A stretch of 64,000 nucleotides of DNA from Paraflavisolibacter caeni (GTDB lineage Bacteria; Bacteroidota; Bacteroidia; Chitinophagales; Chitinophagaceae), in contig NZ_JAOTIF010000025.1 in assembly GCF_025628885.1 (NCBI RefSeq), forward strand, positions 26,681 to 90,680, written 5' to 3'. A program made the position numbers and the translations under genes. The number at the start of each line of letters is the position of its first letter. The stretch's first letter is position 1. Shown in pieces: positions 17,081-29,143 of the stretch. The notes under the pieces were generated by a model, which saw only the letters and a list, made by a program, of their open reading frames with translations, was not told the origin of the DNA and did no database searches.

Positions 17081-17812
17081 ATGAAAGCAAATGTGTTTTT
17101 TGGAATTGTTTTCCTGATTGTTTCATGTTTGGGCTCTTGTGTTAGCCGTGAGGCTCATGCAGTTCAAAATGTTACATTTAAAGATACTGCAAGCATTGTG
17201 AAGGGAAGTTCCTTTATCATTGAATTGGTTGAAAAGCCTTGGGTTAAAGTAGATCTTTCAAAATTAAGGGCAATATGTGAGGAGAATGGTTTGCAACATC
17301 CCAATATTCATCAATGGAAGGATCATTTTGTAGTATTTGATACAGCTTCATATGCAGCAGGTTTGGAAAGTAAAATAAGTACAGCCTTTCAAGGTGCAGT
17401 TGTAAAGACATACAGGAATCCATTTTATGAATTTAACAGGTCGCACTGCGGGAATGATCCTGTTGCCAAGGTGTGGGATCATGTAATATTAACAGCAAAC
17501 CTGGTAGAAGATACAGTGCTACAGAAGGAATACATGGATTATCATGCTACCCAGTTTCAAAAGTGGCCGGAAGTATCCAAAGGATTTTGTAATGCTAATT
17601 TCCAGCAGCTTTTAGTTTTTAGAAATGGAAGGCAGTTGATGTTGGTCATAAGTATTCCTAAGGGAAGCAGTTTAGATGAACTGAATCCAAAGACTACAGA
17701 GAATAACCCAAGGGTTGATGATTGGAATGCACTCATGAAAAAATACCAGGAAGGAATTGAAGGGACAAAGCCGGGAGAGGTGTGGGTGTTTTTGGAGGAA
17801 GTAGGCAAATAG
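17081..17812 (+). CDS. L-rhamnose mutarotase-like lipoprotein
   Basis: The start at 17081 gives MKANVFFGIVFLIVSCLGSC with a lipobox (Cys20 in this numbering). An ATG at 17072, directly after the previous stop, adds three residues. The 243-residue product carries in its second half the RhaM-type ferredoxin fold (YMDYHATQFQKWPEVSKGFC, then FQQLLVFRNGRQLMLVISI), with the WPEV and NPRVDDWN motifs of the family. The first half may be a second, diverged copy of the fold (WKDHFVVFDTASYAAGLESK). The family interconverts the anomers of L-rhamnose. As a lipoprotein it would act in the cell envelope on rhamnose released by the two GH78-type enzymes. Its position inside the locus fits this. Confidence 0.7.
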   Translation: MKANVFFGIVFLIVSCLGSCVSREAHAVQNVTFKDTASIVKGSSFIIELVEKPWVKVDLSKLRAICEENGLQHPNIHQWKDHFVVFDTASYAAGLESKISTAFQGAVVKTYRNPFYEFNRSHCGNDPVAKVWDHVILTANLVEDTVLQKEYMDYHATQFQKWPEVSKGFCNANFQQLLVFRNGRQLMLVISIPKGSSLDELNPKTTENNPRVDDWNALMKKYQEGIEGTKPGEVWVFLEEVGK

Positions 17813-17857
17813 GAAAGGATTGAAACTTTATTTCATCATTATTTATAATTGAAACCG

Positions 17858-18973
17858 ATGCAACGATTAGGCATTTTAGGGTTGGGGGAAGGCAGGAGTA
17901 CCATGTCTGCTGCCTTGCAAAGTAAAAAATGGGAACTGAAGAAAATTTGCGATGTAAAGGCGGAATTATGTCACCAGCGAGCAAAAGAGTTTGATTTTCA
18001 TCAGTATACAAATAGTTACCAGGAATTGTTGGATGATCCTGAAATTGATGTCATTGCTATATATACTCCCGATCATTTACATGCGGAACATGTGAAACTA
18101 GCCTTACAGCATGGAAAACATGTGGTGTGTACAAAGCCATTTATTGATGATTTGTCAAAAGCAGCCGAACTGCTGCGGCTCAGTGAACAAACAGGAAAGA
18201 AGGTATTTATAGGACAAAGCTCCCGTTTCTTTGAGCCTGCAAAAAGGCAAAGGGCTGATTTTGAAGCTGGTATCATAGGAGACTTGATTACTATTGAAGC
18301 CTACTATCACGCTGATCACCGATGGTTTTTAGAGAAGGGGTGGGCATTGCAAGAATCATTTAAATGGTTGTATGGAGGACTCAGTCATCCTGCAGATTTC
18401 ATAAGGTGGTATTTGCCCAATATTGAAGAAGTGATGGGATATGGAATGATCAGCAGTAATGGTAAAAATGCTGGATTAAAAAATGAAGATACCATGCATT
18501 TCATTTTTAAAGCGACAGATGGGAGGATTGCAAGGGTAAGTGGAGCTTATACGGGGCCCACTCAACCTGCGGCCAGAGATAGTGGTATGAGCACCATACT
18601 GAGATGTACTGAAGGTGCCAGCCAGGCAGATTACCATGAATTGCGGTACTCTGTTACGACCAATACTGGCGAAGAAAAGATCATTCATTGGGGGGATGCT
18701 TACCTGAAACATTATTTCAGGTTTGAGGGACAAAGTCATCATGCTGGTGAATACCAGAACTACCTTGAATATTTTGCAGATTCCATTGAACAAGGATTTA
18801 CAGCATATCCTGATATCAAGGAAGGTATAGGAACAGTTGCCCTTCTTCAAGCAATGGATAAAAGCTTATCTACAGGAATGCCTGTTAAAATTGTTGATGT
18901 ATTAAAGGAACATGGATTAGAGGAATTGATTTACTCAAATGAGCGGTCATTGGCCGGGGTGAATGAAAGGTGA
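17858..18973 (+). CDS. Gfo/Idh/MocA family oxidoreductase
   Basis: The ATG at 17858 gives MQRLGILGLGEGRS, with the nucleotide-binding glycine motif at the very N-terminus; a TTG nine bases upstream would add only MKP. The 371-residue protein has the Rossmann fold up to about residue 125 (IDVIAIYTPDHLHAEHVKLA, VVCTKPFIDD). The Lys of CTKP corresponds to the conserved EKP lysine. The C-terminal domain has the alpha/beta sheet with HPADFIRWYLP. There is no signal peptide, so it should act in the cytoplasm. It may be a sugar or inositol-type dehydrogenase in the use of pectic monosaccharides. It sits between the mutarotase-like gene and the transporter gene, all on one strand. Confidence 0.8.
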   Translation: MQRLGILGLGEGRSTMSAALQSKKWELKKICDVKAELCHQRAKEFDFHQYTNSYQELLDDPEIDVIAIYTPDHLHAEHVKLALQHGKHVVCTKPFIDDLSKAAELLRLSEQTGKKVFIGQSSRFFEPAKRQRADFEAGIIGDLITIEAYYHADHRWFLEKGWALQESFKWLYGGLSHPADFIRWYLPNIEEVMGYGMISSNGKNAGLKNEDTMHFIFKATDGRIARVSGAYTGPTQPAARDSGMSTILRCTEGASQADYHELRYSVTTNTGEEKIIHWGDAYLKHYFRFEGQSHHAGEYQNYLEYFADSIEQGFTAYPDIKEGIGTVALLQAMDKSLSTGMPVKIVDVLKEHGLEELIYSNERSLAGVNER

Positions 18974-19020
18974 TGACTGATAAAACTTAATAACGCTTAA
19001 AGAAACGAACGATAATTGCC

Positions 19021-20613
19021 ATGGGGAATAACATCATTGAACGACTAACCACGTTAGATTACCTAATTGTCATTGCTTATCTAATTATTTTATTGGTGAT
19101 TGGTTACAGAGCAAGTTTTTCACAGAAGAAGAAAACAGGTGAATCGCTTTTCCTTGCGAATAAATCCCTGGGATGGCCAAGTATTGGGTTCAATATGTGG
19201 GGCACCAATGTAGGACCTTCCATGCTTCTAGCTTTTGCCAGTATTGGGTATAGTACAGGAATTGTAGCAGTCAATTTTGATTGGTATGCTTTTGTGTTCC
19301 TGTTTTTGCTGGCCATGGTATTTGCGCCACGTTACCTTTCCGCTAATGTGACCACCATGCCTGAGTTTATGGGGAATCGTTATGGAGATTCTACCCAGAA
19401 CATCCTTGCCTGGTATGCCCTGATCAAGATACAGATCTCCTGGCTTTCCCTTGGCTTGTTTGCTGGTGGATTCTTAGTGCGTCAAATATTAGGTATTCCC
19501 ATGTGGCAATCTGTTATTGCTTTGGTGTCGTTTGCTGGCTTGTTTGCATTTGCAGGAGGCTTAAAAGCAATAGCAAAAGTGAATGTTTTCCAAATGATCC
19601 TGTTGATTATTGTTTCTTTAACGCTCACCATTATGGGCGTGCAAAAGGTCGGGGGATTGTCTGAGGTTTACAGCAGTGTACCAGGTCATTATTGGAATTT
19701 GATACACCCAGCGAGTGATACTAAATATCCCTGGTATGCGATTCTTCTTGGATACCCGGTGTCTGCTGTGGCTTTCTTCTGCACAGACCAGGCGATGGTG
19801 CAATCAGTGCTGGGCGCCCGTAACCTGGAGAATGGTCAACTAGGTGTCAATTTTATCGGGTGGCTTAAGATATTGTCCCTGCCTCTTTTTATTCTTACTG
19901 GTATTTTGTGCTATATTCTTTTCCCAGGCTTAAAAGACCCCAGTGAGGCTTATATGACAATGGTTACTAATCTTTTTCCTGCAGGGATGAACGGGTTGGT
20001 GATTGTTGTGTTGATCGCTGTTTTGGTGGGAACAATCGGATCATCACTTAATTCATTAAGCACGGTTTTTACCATGGATGTATATGCCAAGAAGATCAAT
20101 CCGAATGCAACCAATGAAGAGATCATTAAAGTTGGGCGAATGACTGTTGTGGCGGGTTGTTTGTTTGCCATTATGATGGCTATAGCTATTGACAGTATTA
20201 AAGGGTTGAATCTTTTTGATGTGTTCCAGTCGATACTTGGTTTTATAGCTCCGCCACTTTCGGTTGTCTTTCTTTTGAGTGTATTCTGGAAGAGAACAAC
20301 CAGAAGAGCCGTAAACCTGATACTGTCTGCCGGATCGGCTTTTAGCTTGGGGATAGGTGTATTATACTTGTGGGTATTTACACCAGATCAATATGATTTC
20401 TGGCCACATTACCTGCTTTTATCTTTTTACATATTCGTCGTTTTATTACTGGTTGCAGTGATCACTTCTTTGCTTGATCCTTCGCCAGTTGTAACGGATC
20501 ATTCTAAACATGGTGGTAGTGGATTGCCAAAGCCAACAAAGCGTGTATGGATAGCATGGGTATTATTGATCATTACCATGGTTGGCCTGTATTTAGTTTT
20601 CAATGGTCATTAA
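19021..20613 (+). CDS. Sodium:solute symporter (SSS family), probable sugar transporter
   Basis: A 530-residue integral membrane protein with about 13-14 hydrophobic segments, starting LDYLIVIAYLIILLVIGY. It carries family features such as GPSMLLAFASIGYSTG in the second segment, TMPEFMGNRYG after the third, and the SSLNSLSTVFTMDVY segment that helps form the sodium site. Length and order agree with the SLC5-like sugar symporters of Bacteroidota. It is the only inner-membrane sugar transporter in the locus and probably imports a released monosaccharide, such as rhamnose or an acidic sugar. It follows the oxidoreductase gene by 47 bp and precedes the second rhamnosidase-like gene. Confidence 0.85.
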   Translation: MGNNIIERLTTLDYLIVIAYLIILLVIGYRASFSQKKKTGESLFLANKSLGWPSIGFNMWGTNVGPSMLLAFASIGYSTGIVAVNFDWYAFVFLFLLAMVFAPRYLSANVTTMPEFMGNRYGDSTQNILAWYALIKIQISWLSLGLFAGGFLVRQILGIPMWQSVIALVSFAGLFAFAGGLKAIAKVNVFQMILLIIVSLTLTIMGVQKVGGLSEVYSSVPGHYWNLIHPASDTKYPWYAILLGYPVSAVAFFCTDQAMVQSVLGARNLENGQLGVNFIGWLKILSLPLFILTGILCYILFPGLKDPSEAYMTMVTNLFPAGMNGLVIVVLIAVLVGTIGSSLNSLSTVFTMDVYAKKINPNATNEEIIKVGRMTVVAGCLFAIMMAIAIDSIKGLNLFDVFQSILGFIAPPLSVVFLLSVFWKRTTRRAVNLILSAGSAFSLGIGVLYLWVFTPDQYDFWPHYLLLSFYIFVVLLLVAVITSLLDPSPVVTDHSKHGGSGLPKPTKRVWIAWVLLIITMVGLYLVFNGH

Positions 20614-20692
20614 GAAGAAAGCAATAAGGAAAAGTTGAGAGATTCAGCAATTGAAAAATATTAAAGAAGCATATAATCAATTATAAACGCTC

Positions 20693-22942
20693 ATGAACAG
20701 GTACAGTACAAAAGATATTTTCAAGAGGTTGGGATTAGCCGCTGTTATGGTATTGTCTGCAATGGTAAGCGAGGCTCAACAAAAAGCAACCTGGATCTGG
20801 TATCCCGGGGATTATGAGATCTGGCTTGCCAATAAGATGCAAAACCGCCGTACTGAGCGAGGATCTTTCTTTCCTCCATTCTGGCGATTAGATAATCATT
20901 ATGTACTGATGGATTTCCACAAGGTATTTGACCTGGCTCAACCAGAGGAGGTAGAACTTCTTGTGGAAGGTGATTACAATGTGAAGTTGGACGCCAAGCT
21001 GATTTCGGGAGCTCCAAAGAAAATAACGATCCCAGCCGGAAAGCATAAGGTCAACATCAAAGTGCATAACCAGCAATATGTACCTGCCATTTTTGTGCAG
21101 GGTAAAACTATTGTTTCTGATTCATCCTGGCAGGTAACTTATGAAGATAAAGAGTGGATTGATGAAACTGGAAAGGTTTCAGATCAATCCGGTACTAAAT
21201 GGTTGAATGCGGGTTATTGGAATTTTAATGATCCCCAAGTAAGGCCTTCAGCATTTCAGCTGAACAGGGAGCCACAGGCTGCTGTTAGCAATGTCCGCCA
21301 ACCTCAATCCCTGTTCGTTGACTTTGGTAAGGAAACATTCGGCTTTGTAAAACTGCATGGTTTAAAAGGTAAGGGTAAAATATCTATTTATTACGGTGAA
21401 TCAGCAGAAGAGGCTAAGGCTACTGAAACCTGTGAGACCCTAGATCACCTGGCAATTGACCTTTCCAGCAAGAAAGATTCTGTTATGAATCTTTCCAAGG
21501 CATTCCGTTTTGTCAACATTCAAATGGATAATGGTGTCAGCCTGGATTCTGTTTCCATGTTATATGAATATCTTCCATTGAGTGATCGTGGGCAATTCCG
21601 TTGTTCAGATGAACAGATCAACAAGGTCTATGATGTAGCTAAGTATACGATGCACCTGAGTACACGTGAATTTTTTATTGATGGTATCAAACGTGATCGC
21701 TGGATCTGGAGCGGTGATGCTTATCAAAGTTATTTGATGAATTATTACTTGTTCTTTGACTCACCCACGGTATCAAGAACATTAGCAGTTTTGAGAGGGA
21801 AAGATCCTGTCACCAGTCATATCAATACCATCATGGATTATACTTTTTATTGGTTCCTGGGAATCTATGATTATTACCAATATACTGGAGATAAAACATT
21901 CATACAACAGTTCTATCCACGCATGCAGAGCCTTATGGATTATTGTCTTGGCCGCCGCAATAAAAATGGACTGATGGAAGGACTAGCCGGTGACTGGGTG
22001 TTTATTGACTGGGCCGAGGGGTTGAGTAAAAAGGGTGAAGTGAGCTTTGAACAACTGTTGTTTGCCAGGAGCCTTGAAACCATGGCTCTTTGCGCAGGTA
22101 TTGTGAACGACGCTGAAGGCGCTGCAAAGTATAAGGGCCTTGCTGCTGATGTGAAGTCTAAACTGTTTGCCAACTATTGGAATGAACAAAAGGGCGCATT
22201 GGTGCATAGCCGGGTGAATGGTGTGCAGACAGAAAATGTTACCCGTTATTCCAATATGTTCGCCATCTTCTTTGATTACCTGACCAATGCGCAGAAACAA
22301 TCAGTTAAGAAGAATGTATTGTTGAATGACCAGGTGCAGAAGATCACTACACCCTACATGCGCTTTTATGAACTGGAAGCATTTTGTGCATTAGGTGAAC
22401 AAAAGTATGTGTTGAAAGAGATGAAGGATTACTGGGGAGGCATGCTGAACCTTGGTGCCACTTCATTTTGGGAAGAATACAACCCTAACAGGAAAGGGGC
22501 AGAGCACTATGCCATGTATGGCCGTCCATTTGGTAAAAGTTTATGTCATGCCTGGGGCGCCAGTCCGATCTATTTATTAGGGAAGTATTACTTAGGTGTA
22601 AAGCCAACATCTGCAGGATATGCTACTTATATTGTAGAACCTGTGTTGGGCGGGCTGAAATGGATGGAAGGAAAAGTGCCCACGCCTCATGGTAATGTCT
22701 CTGTTTATTGCAGTAACAAGCAGATCAAGGTAAAAGGAGATGAAGGAAGGGGGACGTTGCGATTTAAGAGTAAGAAAAGGCCAGATGTTAAAGGTGGTAT
22801 TATCGAGGCTAAAGGTGATGGAATATACGAGTTGACTATTGAACCAGGGAAAGAATATGTTGTGGACTATGTTCCTGTTGCAGAGAAGATCAGTACTGGT
22901 ACAGTTAAAAGCAAAGAGAATCAAAACGGAAAAGGAATTTAG
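20693..22942 (+). CDS. GH78-like alpha-L-rhamnosidase, second paralogue
   Basis: A 749-residue secreted protein (signal peptide ending VSEAQ). It starts with a lectin-like region (ATWIWYPGDYEIWLANKM), then a beta-sandwich (LFVDFGKETFGFVKLHG), then the (alpha/alpha)6 catalytic barrel. Motifs STREFFIDGIKRDRWIWSGD (about residues 320-340) and GATSFWEEYNP (about 585-595) hold the acidic residues expected of GH78. It is shorter than the enzyme at 8456 and lacks the extra N-terminal domain, so it is a different subgroup rather than a recent duplicate. It should remove L-rhamnose or a similar deoxysugar from a different linkage. A hairpin terminator candidate follows directly. Confidence 0.75.
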   Translation: MNRYSTKDIFKRLGLAAVMVLSAMVSEAQQKATWIWYPGDYEIWLANKMQNRRTERGSFFPPFWRLDNHYVLMDFHKVFDLAQPEEVELLVEGDYNVKLDAKLISGAPKKITIPAGKHKVNIKVHNQQYVPAIFVQGKTIVSDSSWQVTYEDKEWIDETGKVSDQSGTKWLNAGYWNFNDPQVRPSAFQLNREPQAAVSNVRQPQSLFVDFGKETFGFVKLHGLKGKGKISIYYGESAEEAKATETCETLDHLAIDLSSKKDSVMNLSKAFRFVNIQMDNGVSLDSVSMLYEYLPLSDRGQFRCSDEQINKVYDVAKYTMHLSTREFFIDGIKRDRWIWSGDAYQSYLMNYYLFFDSPTVSRTLAVLRGKDPVTSHINTIMDYTFYWFLGIYDYYQYTGDKTFIQQFYPRMQSLMDYCLGRRNKNGLMEGLAGDWVFIDWAEGLSKKGEVSFEQLLFARSLETMALCAGIVNDAEGAAKYKGLAADVKSKLFANYWNEQKGALVHSRVNGVQTENVTRYSNMFAIFFDYLTNAQKQSVKKNVLLNDQVQKITTPYMRFYELEAFCALGEQKYVLKEMKDYWGGMLNLGATSFWEEYNPNRKGAEHYAMYGRPFGKSLCHAWGASPIYLLGKYYLGVKPTSAGYATYIVEPVLGGLKWMEGKVPTPHGNVSVYCSNKQIKVKGDEGRGTLRFKSKKRPDVKGGIIEAKGDGIYELTIEPGKEYVVDYVPVAEKISTGTVKSKENQNGKGI

Positions 22943-22948
22943 TAGGAG

Positions 22949-22980
22949 GCTTGAACGGGAACTAGCCCTTCAAGCTATTT
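22949..22980 (+). terminator. Hairpin with T-rich tail after the second GH78-like gene
   Basis: GCTTGAA-c-GGG at 22949-22959 pairs with CCC-TTCAAGC at 22966-22975, leaving one bulged base and a six-base loop, followed by TATTTT. It begins seven bases after the stop codon and ends just before the enolase-family gene. It may end or attenuate transcription between them. Confidence 0.6.
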
Positions 22981-22992
22981 TAATCATTAATC

Positions 22993-24066
22993 ATGTATCA
23001 TATTAAAAACTACACTGTTTATTCTGCCAAGAGAAAGTTAGAGCAATCCATATCCGATGCCACACACACTTTGACCGAGATCTCATTTCTGGTACTCAGA
23101 ATTGAAGTGGCCAACGGTGTGGTCGGTGAATCGTATCTATTGAGTTTTCAATACAGTCCCAATGCCATTGCCGGTGCCATGAAGGATGTGGGAGAAATGA
23201 TTATTGGTGAAAAGGTTTATGACACTGTCAAAGTTTTCGAAAAGATGAACCATGCCAATGAATACTTTGGTATGGAAGGTATCAATCGCTGGGCACAAGG
23301 CGCATTCAATATTGCGATGTGGGATGCCTGGTGCAAGATCCTGGGACAACCTATATGGAAGGTGTTAGGTACCTCCAGGACAAGTGTTCCCATTTATGGC
23401 AGTGGCGGATGGATCTCTTATACTGTTGATGAATTGATCAATGAGGTAAGCAATTATAAAAAGAGGGGATTTAAAGCTGTTAAAATCAAAGTAGGTAAGC
23501 CGGATTGGAAGGAAGACCTGGAACGGTTAAAACTTGTACGGGAAGCTGTTGGGAATGAGATCAACATCATGATGGATGCCAACCAAGGTATGACTGTACC
23601 TACCGCCTTGCAATTATCCAAGGCTGCGCATGAACTCAATATCCATTGGTTTGAGGAGCCTATCGATCATACTGATTTTGAAGGATATAAACTCCTGAGG
23701 TCGCAAGCAGGTATTTCACTTGCCATGGGCGAGCGTGAATATTCAACTACGCCTTTACGTGAATTACTTGTTCGCAATGCATTGGACATTTGGCAGCCAG
23801 ATATACTTCGTTTAGGAGGTGTAGAGCCTTGGCGTAACAGTGCAGCATTGGCCGCAAGTTTCAATATACCTGTATTGCCGCACTATTATAAAGATTATGA
23901 TATCCCATTGTTGTGTACCATTCCGAATGGTGTTGGAGCAGAATCATTTGACTGGATCGATCCGCTCATTGATCATCCTTTACAGATCATTGAAGGGATG
24001 GCAACACCTCATGACAGACCAGGCTGGGGCTTTTCATTTAAAGATGAGTTTTTAACCAGCATATAA
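22993..24066 (+). CDS. Enolase-superfamily (mandelate racemase-like) acid-sugar dehydratase
   Basis: A 357-residue cytoplasmic protein. The N-terminal capping domain is followed by a TIM barrel with the superfamily residues in order: VKIKVGK (KxK near residues 163-167), metal ligands in MMDANQG (Asp about 195), WFEEP (Glu about 221) and MGERE (Glu about 247), and a His in PHYYKD near 297. This is the mandelate racemase subgroup that includes rhamnonate, galactonate, fuconate and related dehydratases. With a rhamnose-mutarotase-like protein in the same locus, a dehydratase of a deoxysugar acid is a reasonable guess. It is followed after 11 bp by a fragment of a short-chain dehydrogenase. The exact substrate cannot be read from the sequence. 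Confidence 0.8.
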   Translation: MYHIKNYTVYSAKRKLEQSISDATHTLTEISFLVLRIEVANGVVGESYLLSFQYSPNAIAGAMKDVGEMIIGEKVYDTVKVFEKMNHANEYFGMEGINRWAQGAFNIAMWDAWCKILGQPIWKVLGTSRTSVPIYGSGGWISYTVDELINEVSNYKKRGFKAVKIKVGKPDWKEDLERLKLVREAVGNEINIMMDANQGMTVPTALQLSKAAHELNIHWFEEPIDHTDFEGYKLLRSQAGISLAMGEREYSTTPLRELLVRNALDIWQPDILRLGGVEPWRNSAALAASFNIPVLPHYYKDYDIPLLCTIPNGVGAESFDWIDPLIDHPLQIIEGMATPHDRPGWGFSFKDEFLTSI

Positions 24067-24077
24067 TCGAGTCTGAA

Positions 24078-24260
24078 ATGACACAACAAGTAATGGATGA
24101 AGACAGGAAAGCCAAGATCTTAAACCGAATGCCTTTACACAGGTTTGGCAAGCCGGGAGAATTGGCATCCATGATTTGTTTTTTAGCCTCACCAGCAGCC
24201 TCATACATCACCGGACAGGATTTCAGTGTTGATGGAGGTGCTTTGGCTTATGAATATTAG
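24078..24260 (+). pseudogene. C-terminal remnant of a short-chain dehydrogenase (SDR)
   Basis: The 60-residue reading frame is the last part of a FabG-like SDR: NRMPLHRFGKPGELASMICF and then ASYITGQDFSVDGGALAYEY. Full-length family members have about 250 residues. The Rossmann glycine motif, the NNAG segment and the YxxxK catalytic motif are all absent, because the enolase-family gene ends just 11 bases upstream. It therefore looks like the stump left after a deletion. Its former function probably belonged to the same sugar-acid pathway as the neighbouring dehydratase, for example an oxidation of rhamnose or of a keto-deoxy acid. Confidence 0.8.
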
Positions 24261-24315
24261 GAAATTAAGTTATCGGGATAGAGGAATAATGATTGCTGCC
24301 AGAAATAAGAATTAG

Positions 24316-27645
<3,330 letters not shown>

Positions 27646-27664
27646 TCTGGAGCAGTCATATTTT

Positions 27665-27705
27665 AAAGCCGTGCTTCTATAATTGGAAGCGCGGCTTTTT
27701 GTTTT
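27665..27705 (+). terminator. Rho-independent terminator after the GH2 gene
   Basis: AAAGCCGTGCTTC at 27665-27677 pairs with GAAGCGCGGCTTT at 27686-27698 (13 pairs with a single G-U), with an eight-base loop and a T-rich run. It lies 20 bases after the GH2 stop and marks the end of the + strand pectin locus. Confidence 0.9.
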
Positions 27706-27806
27706 CGTGTGCTTTTCTTTTTAATCCTTTGGCCTTGAAGTTTTTATTCATTGATTAGGAAGTCCGGGAAAGTTGTAAGTTTAAAGAACAATAAAACCTT
27801 CAGTTT

Positions 27807-27983
27807 ATGCTTACTGCTGCAAGAATAGCAAGAATAGCCATGTGGGTGATGGTTGTAGCTATTTTAGCCACCTTTTTCACTTCTGCAGCATGGGTAAAGA
27901 TTGTTTGGGTAGTAGCGGCTGCAGTTTGCCTGATTAGTATATTGATTGTTGCCTACCAAAAAAACAGGAATCGTTATAGATAA
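27807..27983 (+). CDS. Small two-helix membrane protein of unknown function
   Basis: A 58-residue reading frame starting at an ATG. It has two hydrophobic segments (MWVMVVAILATFFTSAAW and IVWVVAAAVCLISILIVAY) and a basic tail QKNRNRYR. The pattern of a short membrane hairpin with positive ends and no frameshift suggests a real gene. There is no recognisable family. It stands alone between the terminator of the pectin locus and an 11-bp repeat array. Confidence is limited because only coding-like composition supports it. Confidence 0.5.
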   Translation: MLTAARIARIAMWVMVVAILATFFTSAAWVKIVWVVAAAVCLISILIVAYQKNRNRYR

Positions 27984-28030
27984 GGCTATCTTATTTTTAA
28001 AATGGGAGGATATTTCTGTTTCGTGCACTA

Positions 28031-28129
28031 AGTGTACTTGAAGTATGCTTGAAGTGTGCTTGATCTATACACCATCCCTACTTAAGGTATACTGTAGCCC
28101 TACTTTAAGTATACTTAAAGTATACTGAA
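28031..28129 (+). repeat. Intergenic tandem array of an 11-bp unit, nine imperfect copies
   Basis: Reading in steps of 11 from 28031, the units include AGTGTACTTGA, AGTATGCTTGA, AGTGTGCTTGA, TCTATACACCA, TCCCTACTTAA, GGTATACTGTA, GCCCTACTTTA, AGTATACTTAA and AGTATACTGAA. The fourth and fifth units together contain CTATACACCAT, which is the exact reverse complement of a unit in the array at 12520. The two arrays therefore belong to one family in opposite orientation. The array follows the 58-residue gene and precedes the 3' end of the TonB-like gene. Confidence 0.8.
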
Positions 28130-28219
28130 GCAACGAAGGATGACTGGCTGTTCCGGACTGTAATTATGAATATAAATCCTCATAGTCAAACGAGGAATTG
28201 GATCTTATTGTCCTATTTA

Positions 28220-28759
28220 TTAAAACAGCCGTCTCTTTTTCCGTTTTTCTTCTTCGATGACAAATGTAATCGGCTGTTTACGGTAGGCTTTTACAGGACG
28301 GCCATATTGTATTGCCGGTTTCCATTTTGGGCTAAGCTTGATTGCCCGTATGAGTTCCTGCTCCATACCGAATCCACAGTTGGTTAGTGCTTTCGCATTT
28401 GTAACGGAGCCATCTATATCTATTATAAATTGGGCCACGACCTGATACTTGCCTGCAGGTGCACCCTTATTAATCGGTACATCCGGATTCAAGTGATTAT
28501 TTAAAAAGTTTGTAAACTCCGTTACACCTCCAGGGAAATCGGCTTCCACTTCTACACTATCCGGGGGGGCAAGTTGGCCTGATACAGTTTGAAAAACAGA
28601 GTCACTTTTATTGGGAATGGTGTTGCTTTTAACAGGAATGGTATCATTAGACAAAAGCTGGTTCCTTAAAGGATTAAAGGATATTGCCTGTTGACCGAAA
28701 AGATCTGTATTGCTGCTTAGTACGATAAATAGGAAGAAAACAGGGAGAATAATTTTCAT
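28220..28759 (-). CDS. TonB C-terminal domain protein, exported
   Basis: A 179-residue protein with signal peptide residues 1-22 (ending LFGQ). The segment DFPGGVTEFTNFLNNHLNPD and the C-terminal stretch YQVVAQFIIDIDGSVTNAKA, then SPKWKPAIQYGRPVKAYRKQ, are the TonB_C domain as found in many Bacteroidota proteins (about residues 75-172). Unlike an energising TonB, it has no anchoring helix and no proline-rich spacer, only a cleavable signal. It is therefore probably a periplasmic relative rather than a partner of ExbBD. Nothing nearby indicates its partner. A -7 promoter-like box lies 26 bases upstream of the start. Confidence 0.75.
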   Translation of the reverse strand: MKIILPVFFLFIVLSSNTDLFGQQAISFNPLRNQLLSNDTIPVKSNTIPNKSDSVFQTVSGQLAPPDSVEVEADFPGGVTEFTNFLNNHLNPDVPINKGAPAGKYQVVAQFIIDIDGSVTNAKALTNCGFGMEQELIRAIKLSPKWKPAIQYGRPVKAYRKQPITFVIEEEKRKKRRLF

Positions 28760-28784
28760 GAGTTTTGGTTCAATATTGAAAGTT

Positions 28785-28792
28785 CAAATATA
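28785..28792 (-). promoter_or_regulatory. Candidate Bacteroidota -7 box for the TonB-like gene
   Basis: Read on the - strand the sequence is TATATTTG, an exact match to the TAnnTTTG consensus of the Bacteroidota primary sigma factor. It lies 26 bases upstream of the ATG at 28759. No convincing -33 TTTG is seen at the standard distance, so this is a partial promoter call. Confidence 0.45.
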
Positions 28793-29143
28793 AGACTTTG
28801 CCAAAAAGAGAGGACAGCAAGAAGAAATAATTCCGCTTAATCTAAATAGAATGATTGTATAATTTGGGGTAGACTTGAAGCCGGCTGTGGGTGCTCGTTG
28901 GTTTATCATTTTCTACATTAAATAAGAAATGGTTTTTGGGTGGTTGAAGGTGCATGATGACGAGGGCGATCAAAGCAGATGCCTCCTGCATAAAAGGTAT
29001 GAGGAATATAATTGATGGAGTAGAGGGATTACTGTTTTGGAAGTTGTGAGGAGCTTTGTGCTGTTAAAGCTGGTTGTGATGTGGGTAAAGAGGTAGTGTT
29101 GGAGCTGACGGGAGTAAGAAAATGGTGTTGTTGATGGGTTTAC
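28793..29143. other. Intergenic stretch with no supported gene
   Basis: About 350 bases without an open frame that looks coding on either strand. The sequence is G-rich on the + strand and ends at the perfect hairpin at 29144. An untranslated RNA ending at that hairpin is possible, but nothing identifies one. Confidence 0.5.
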
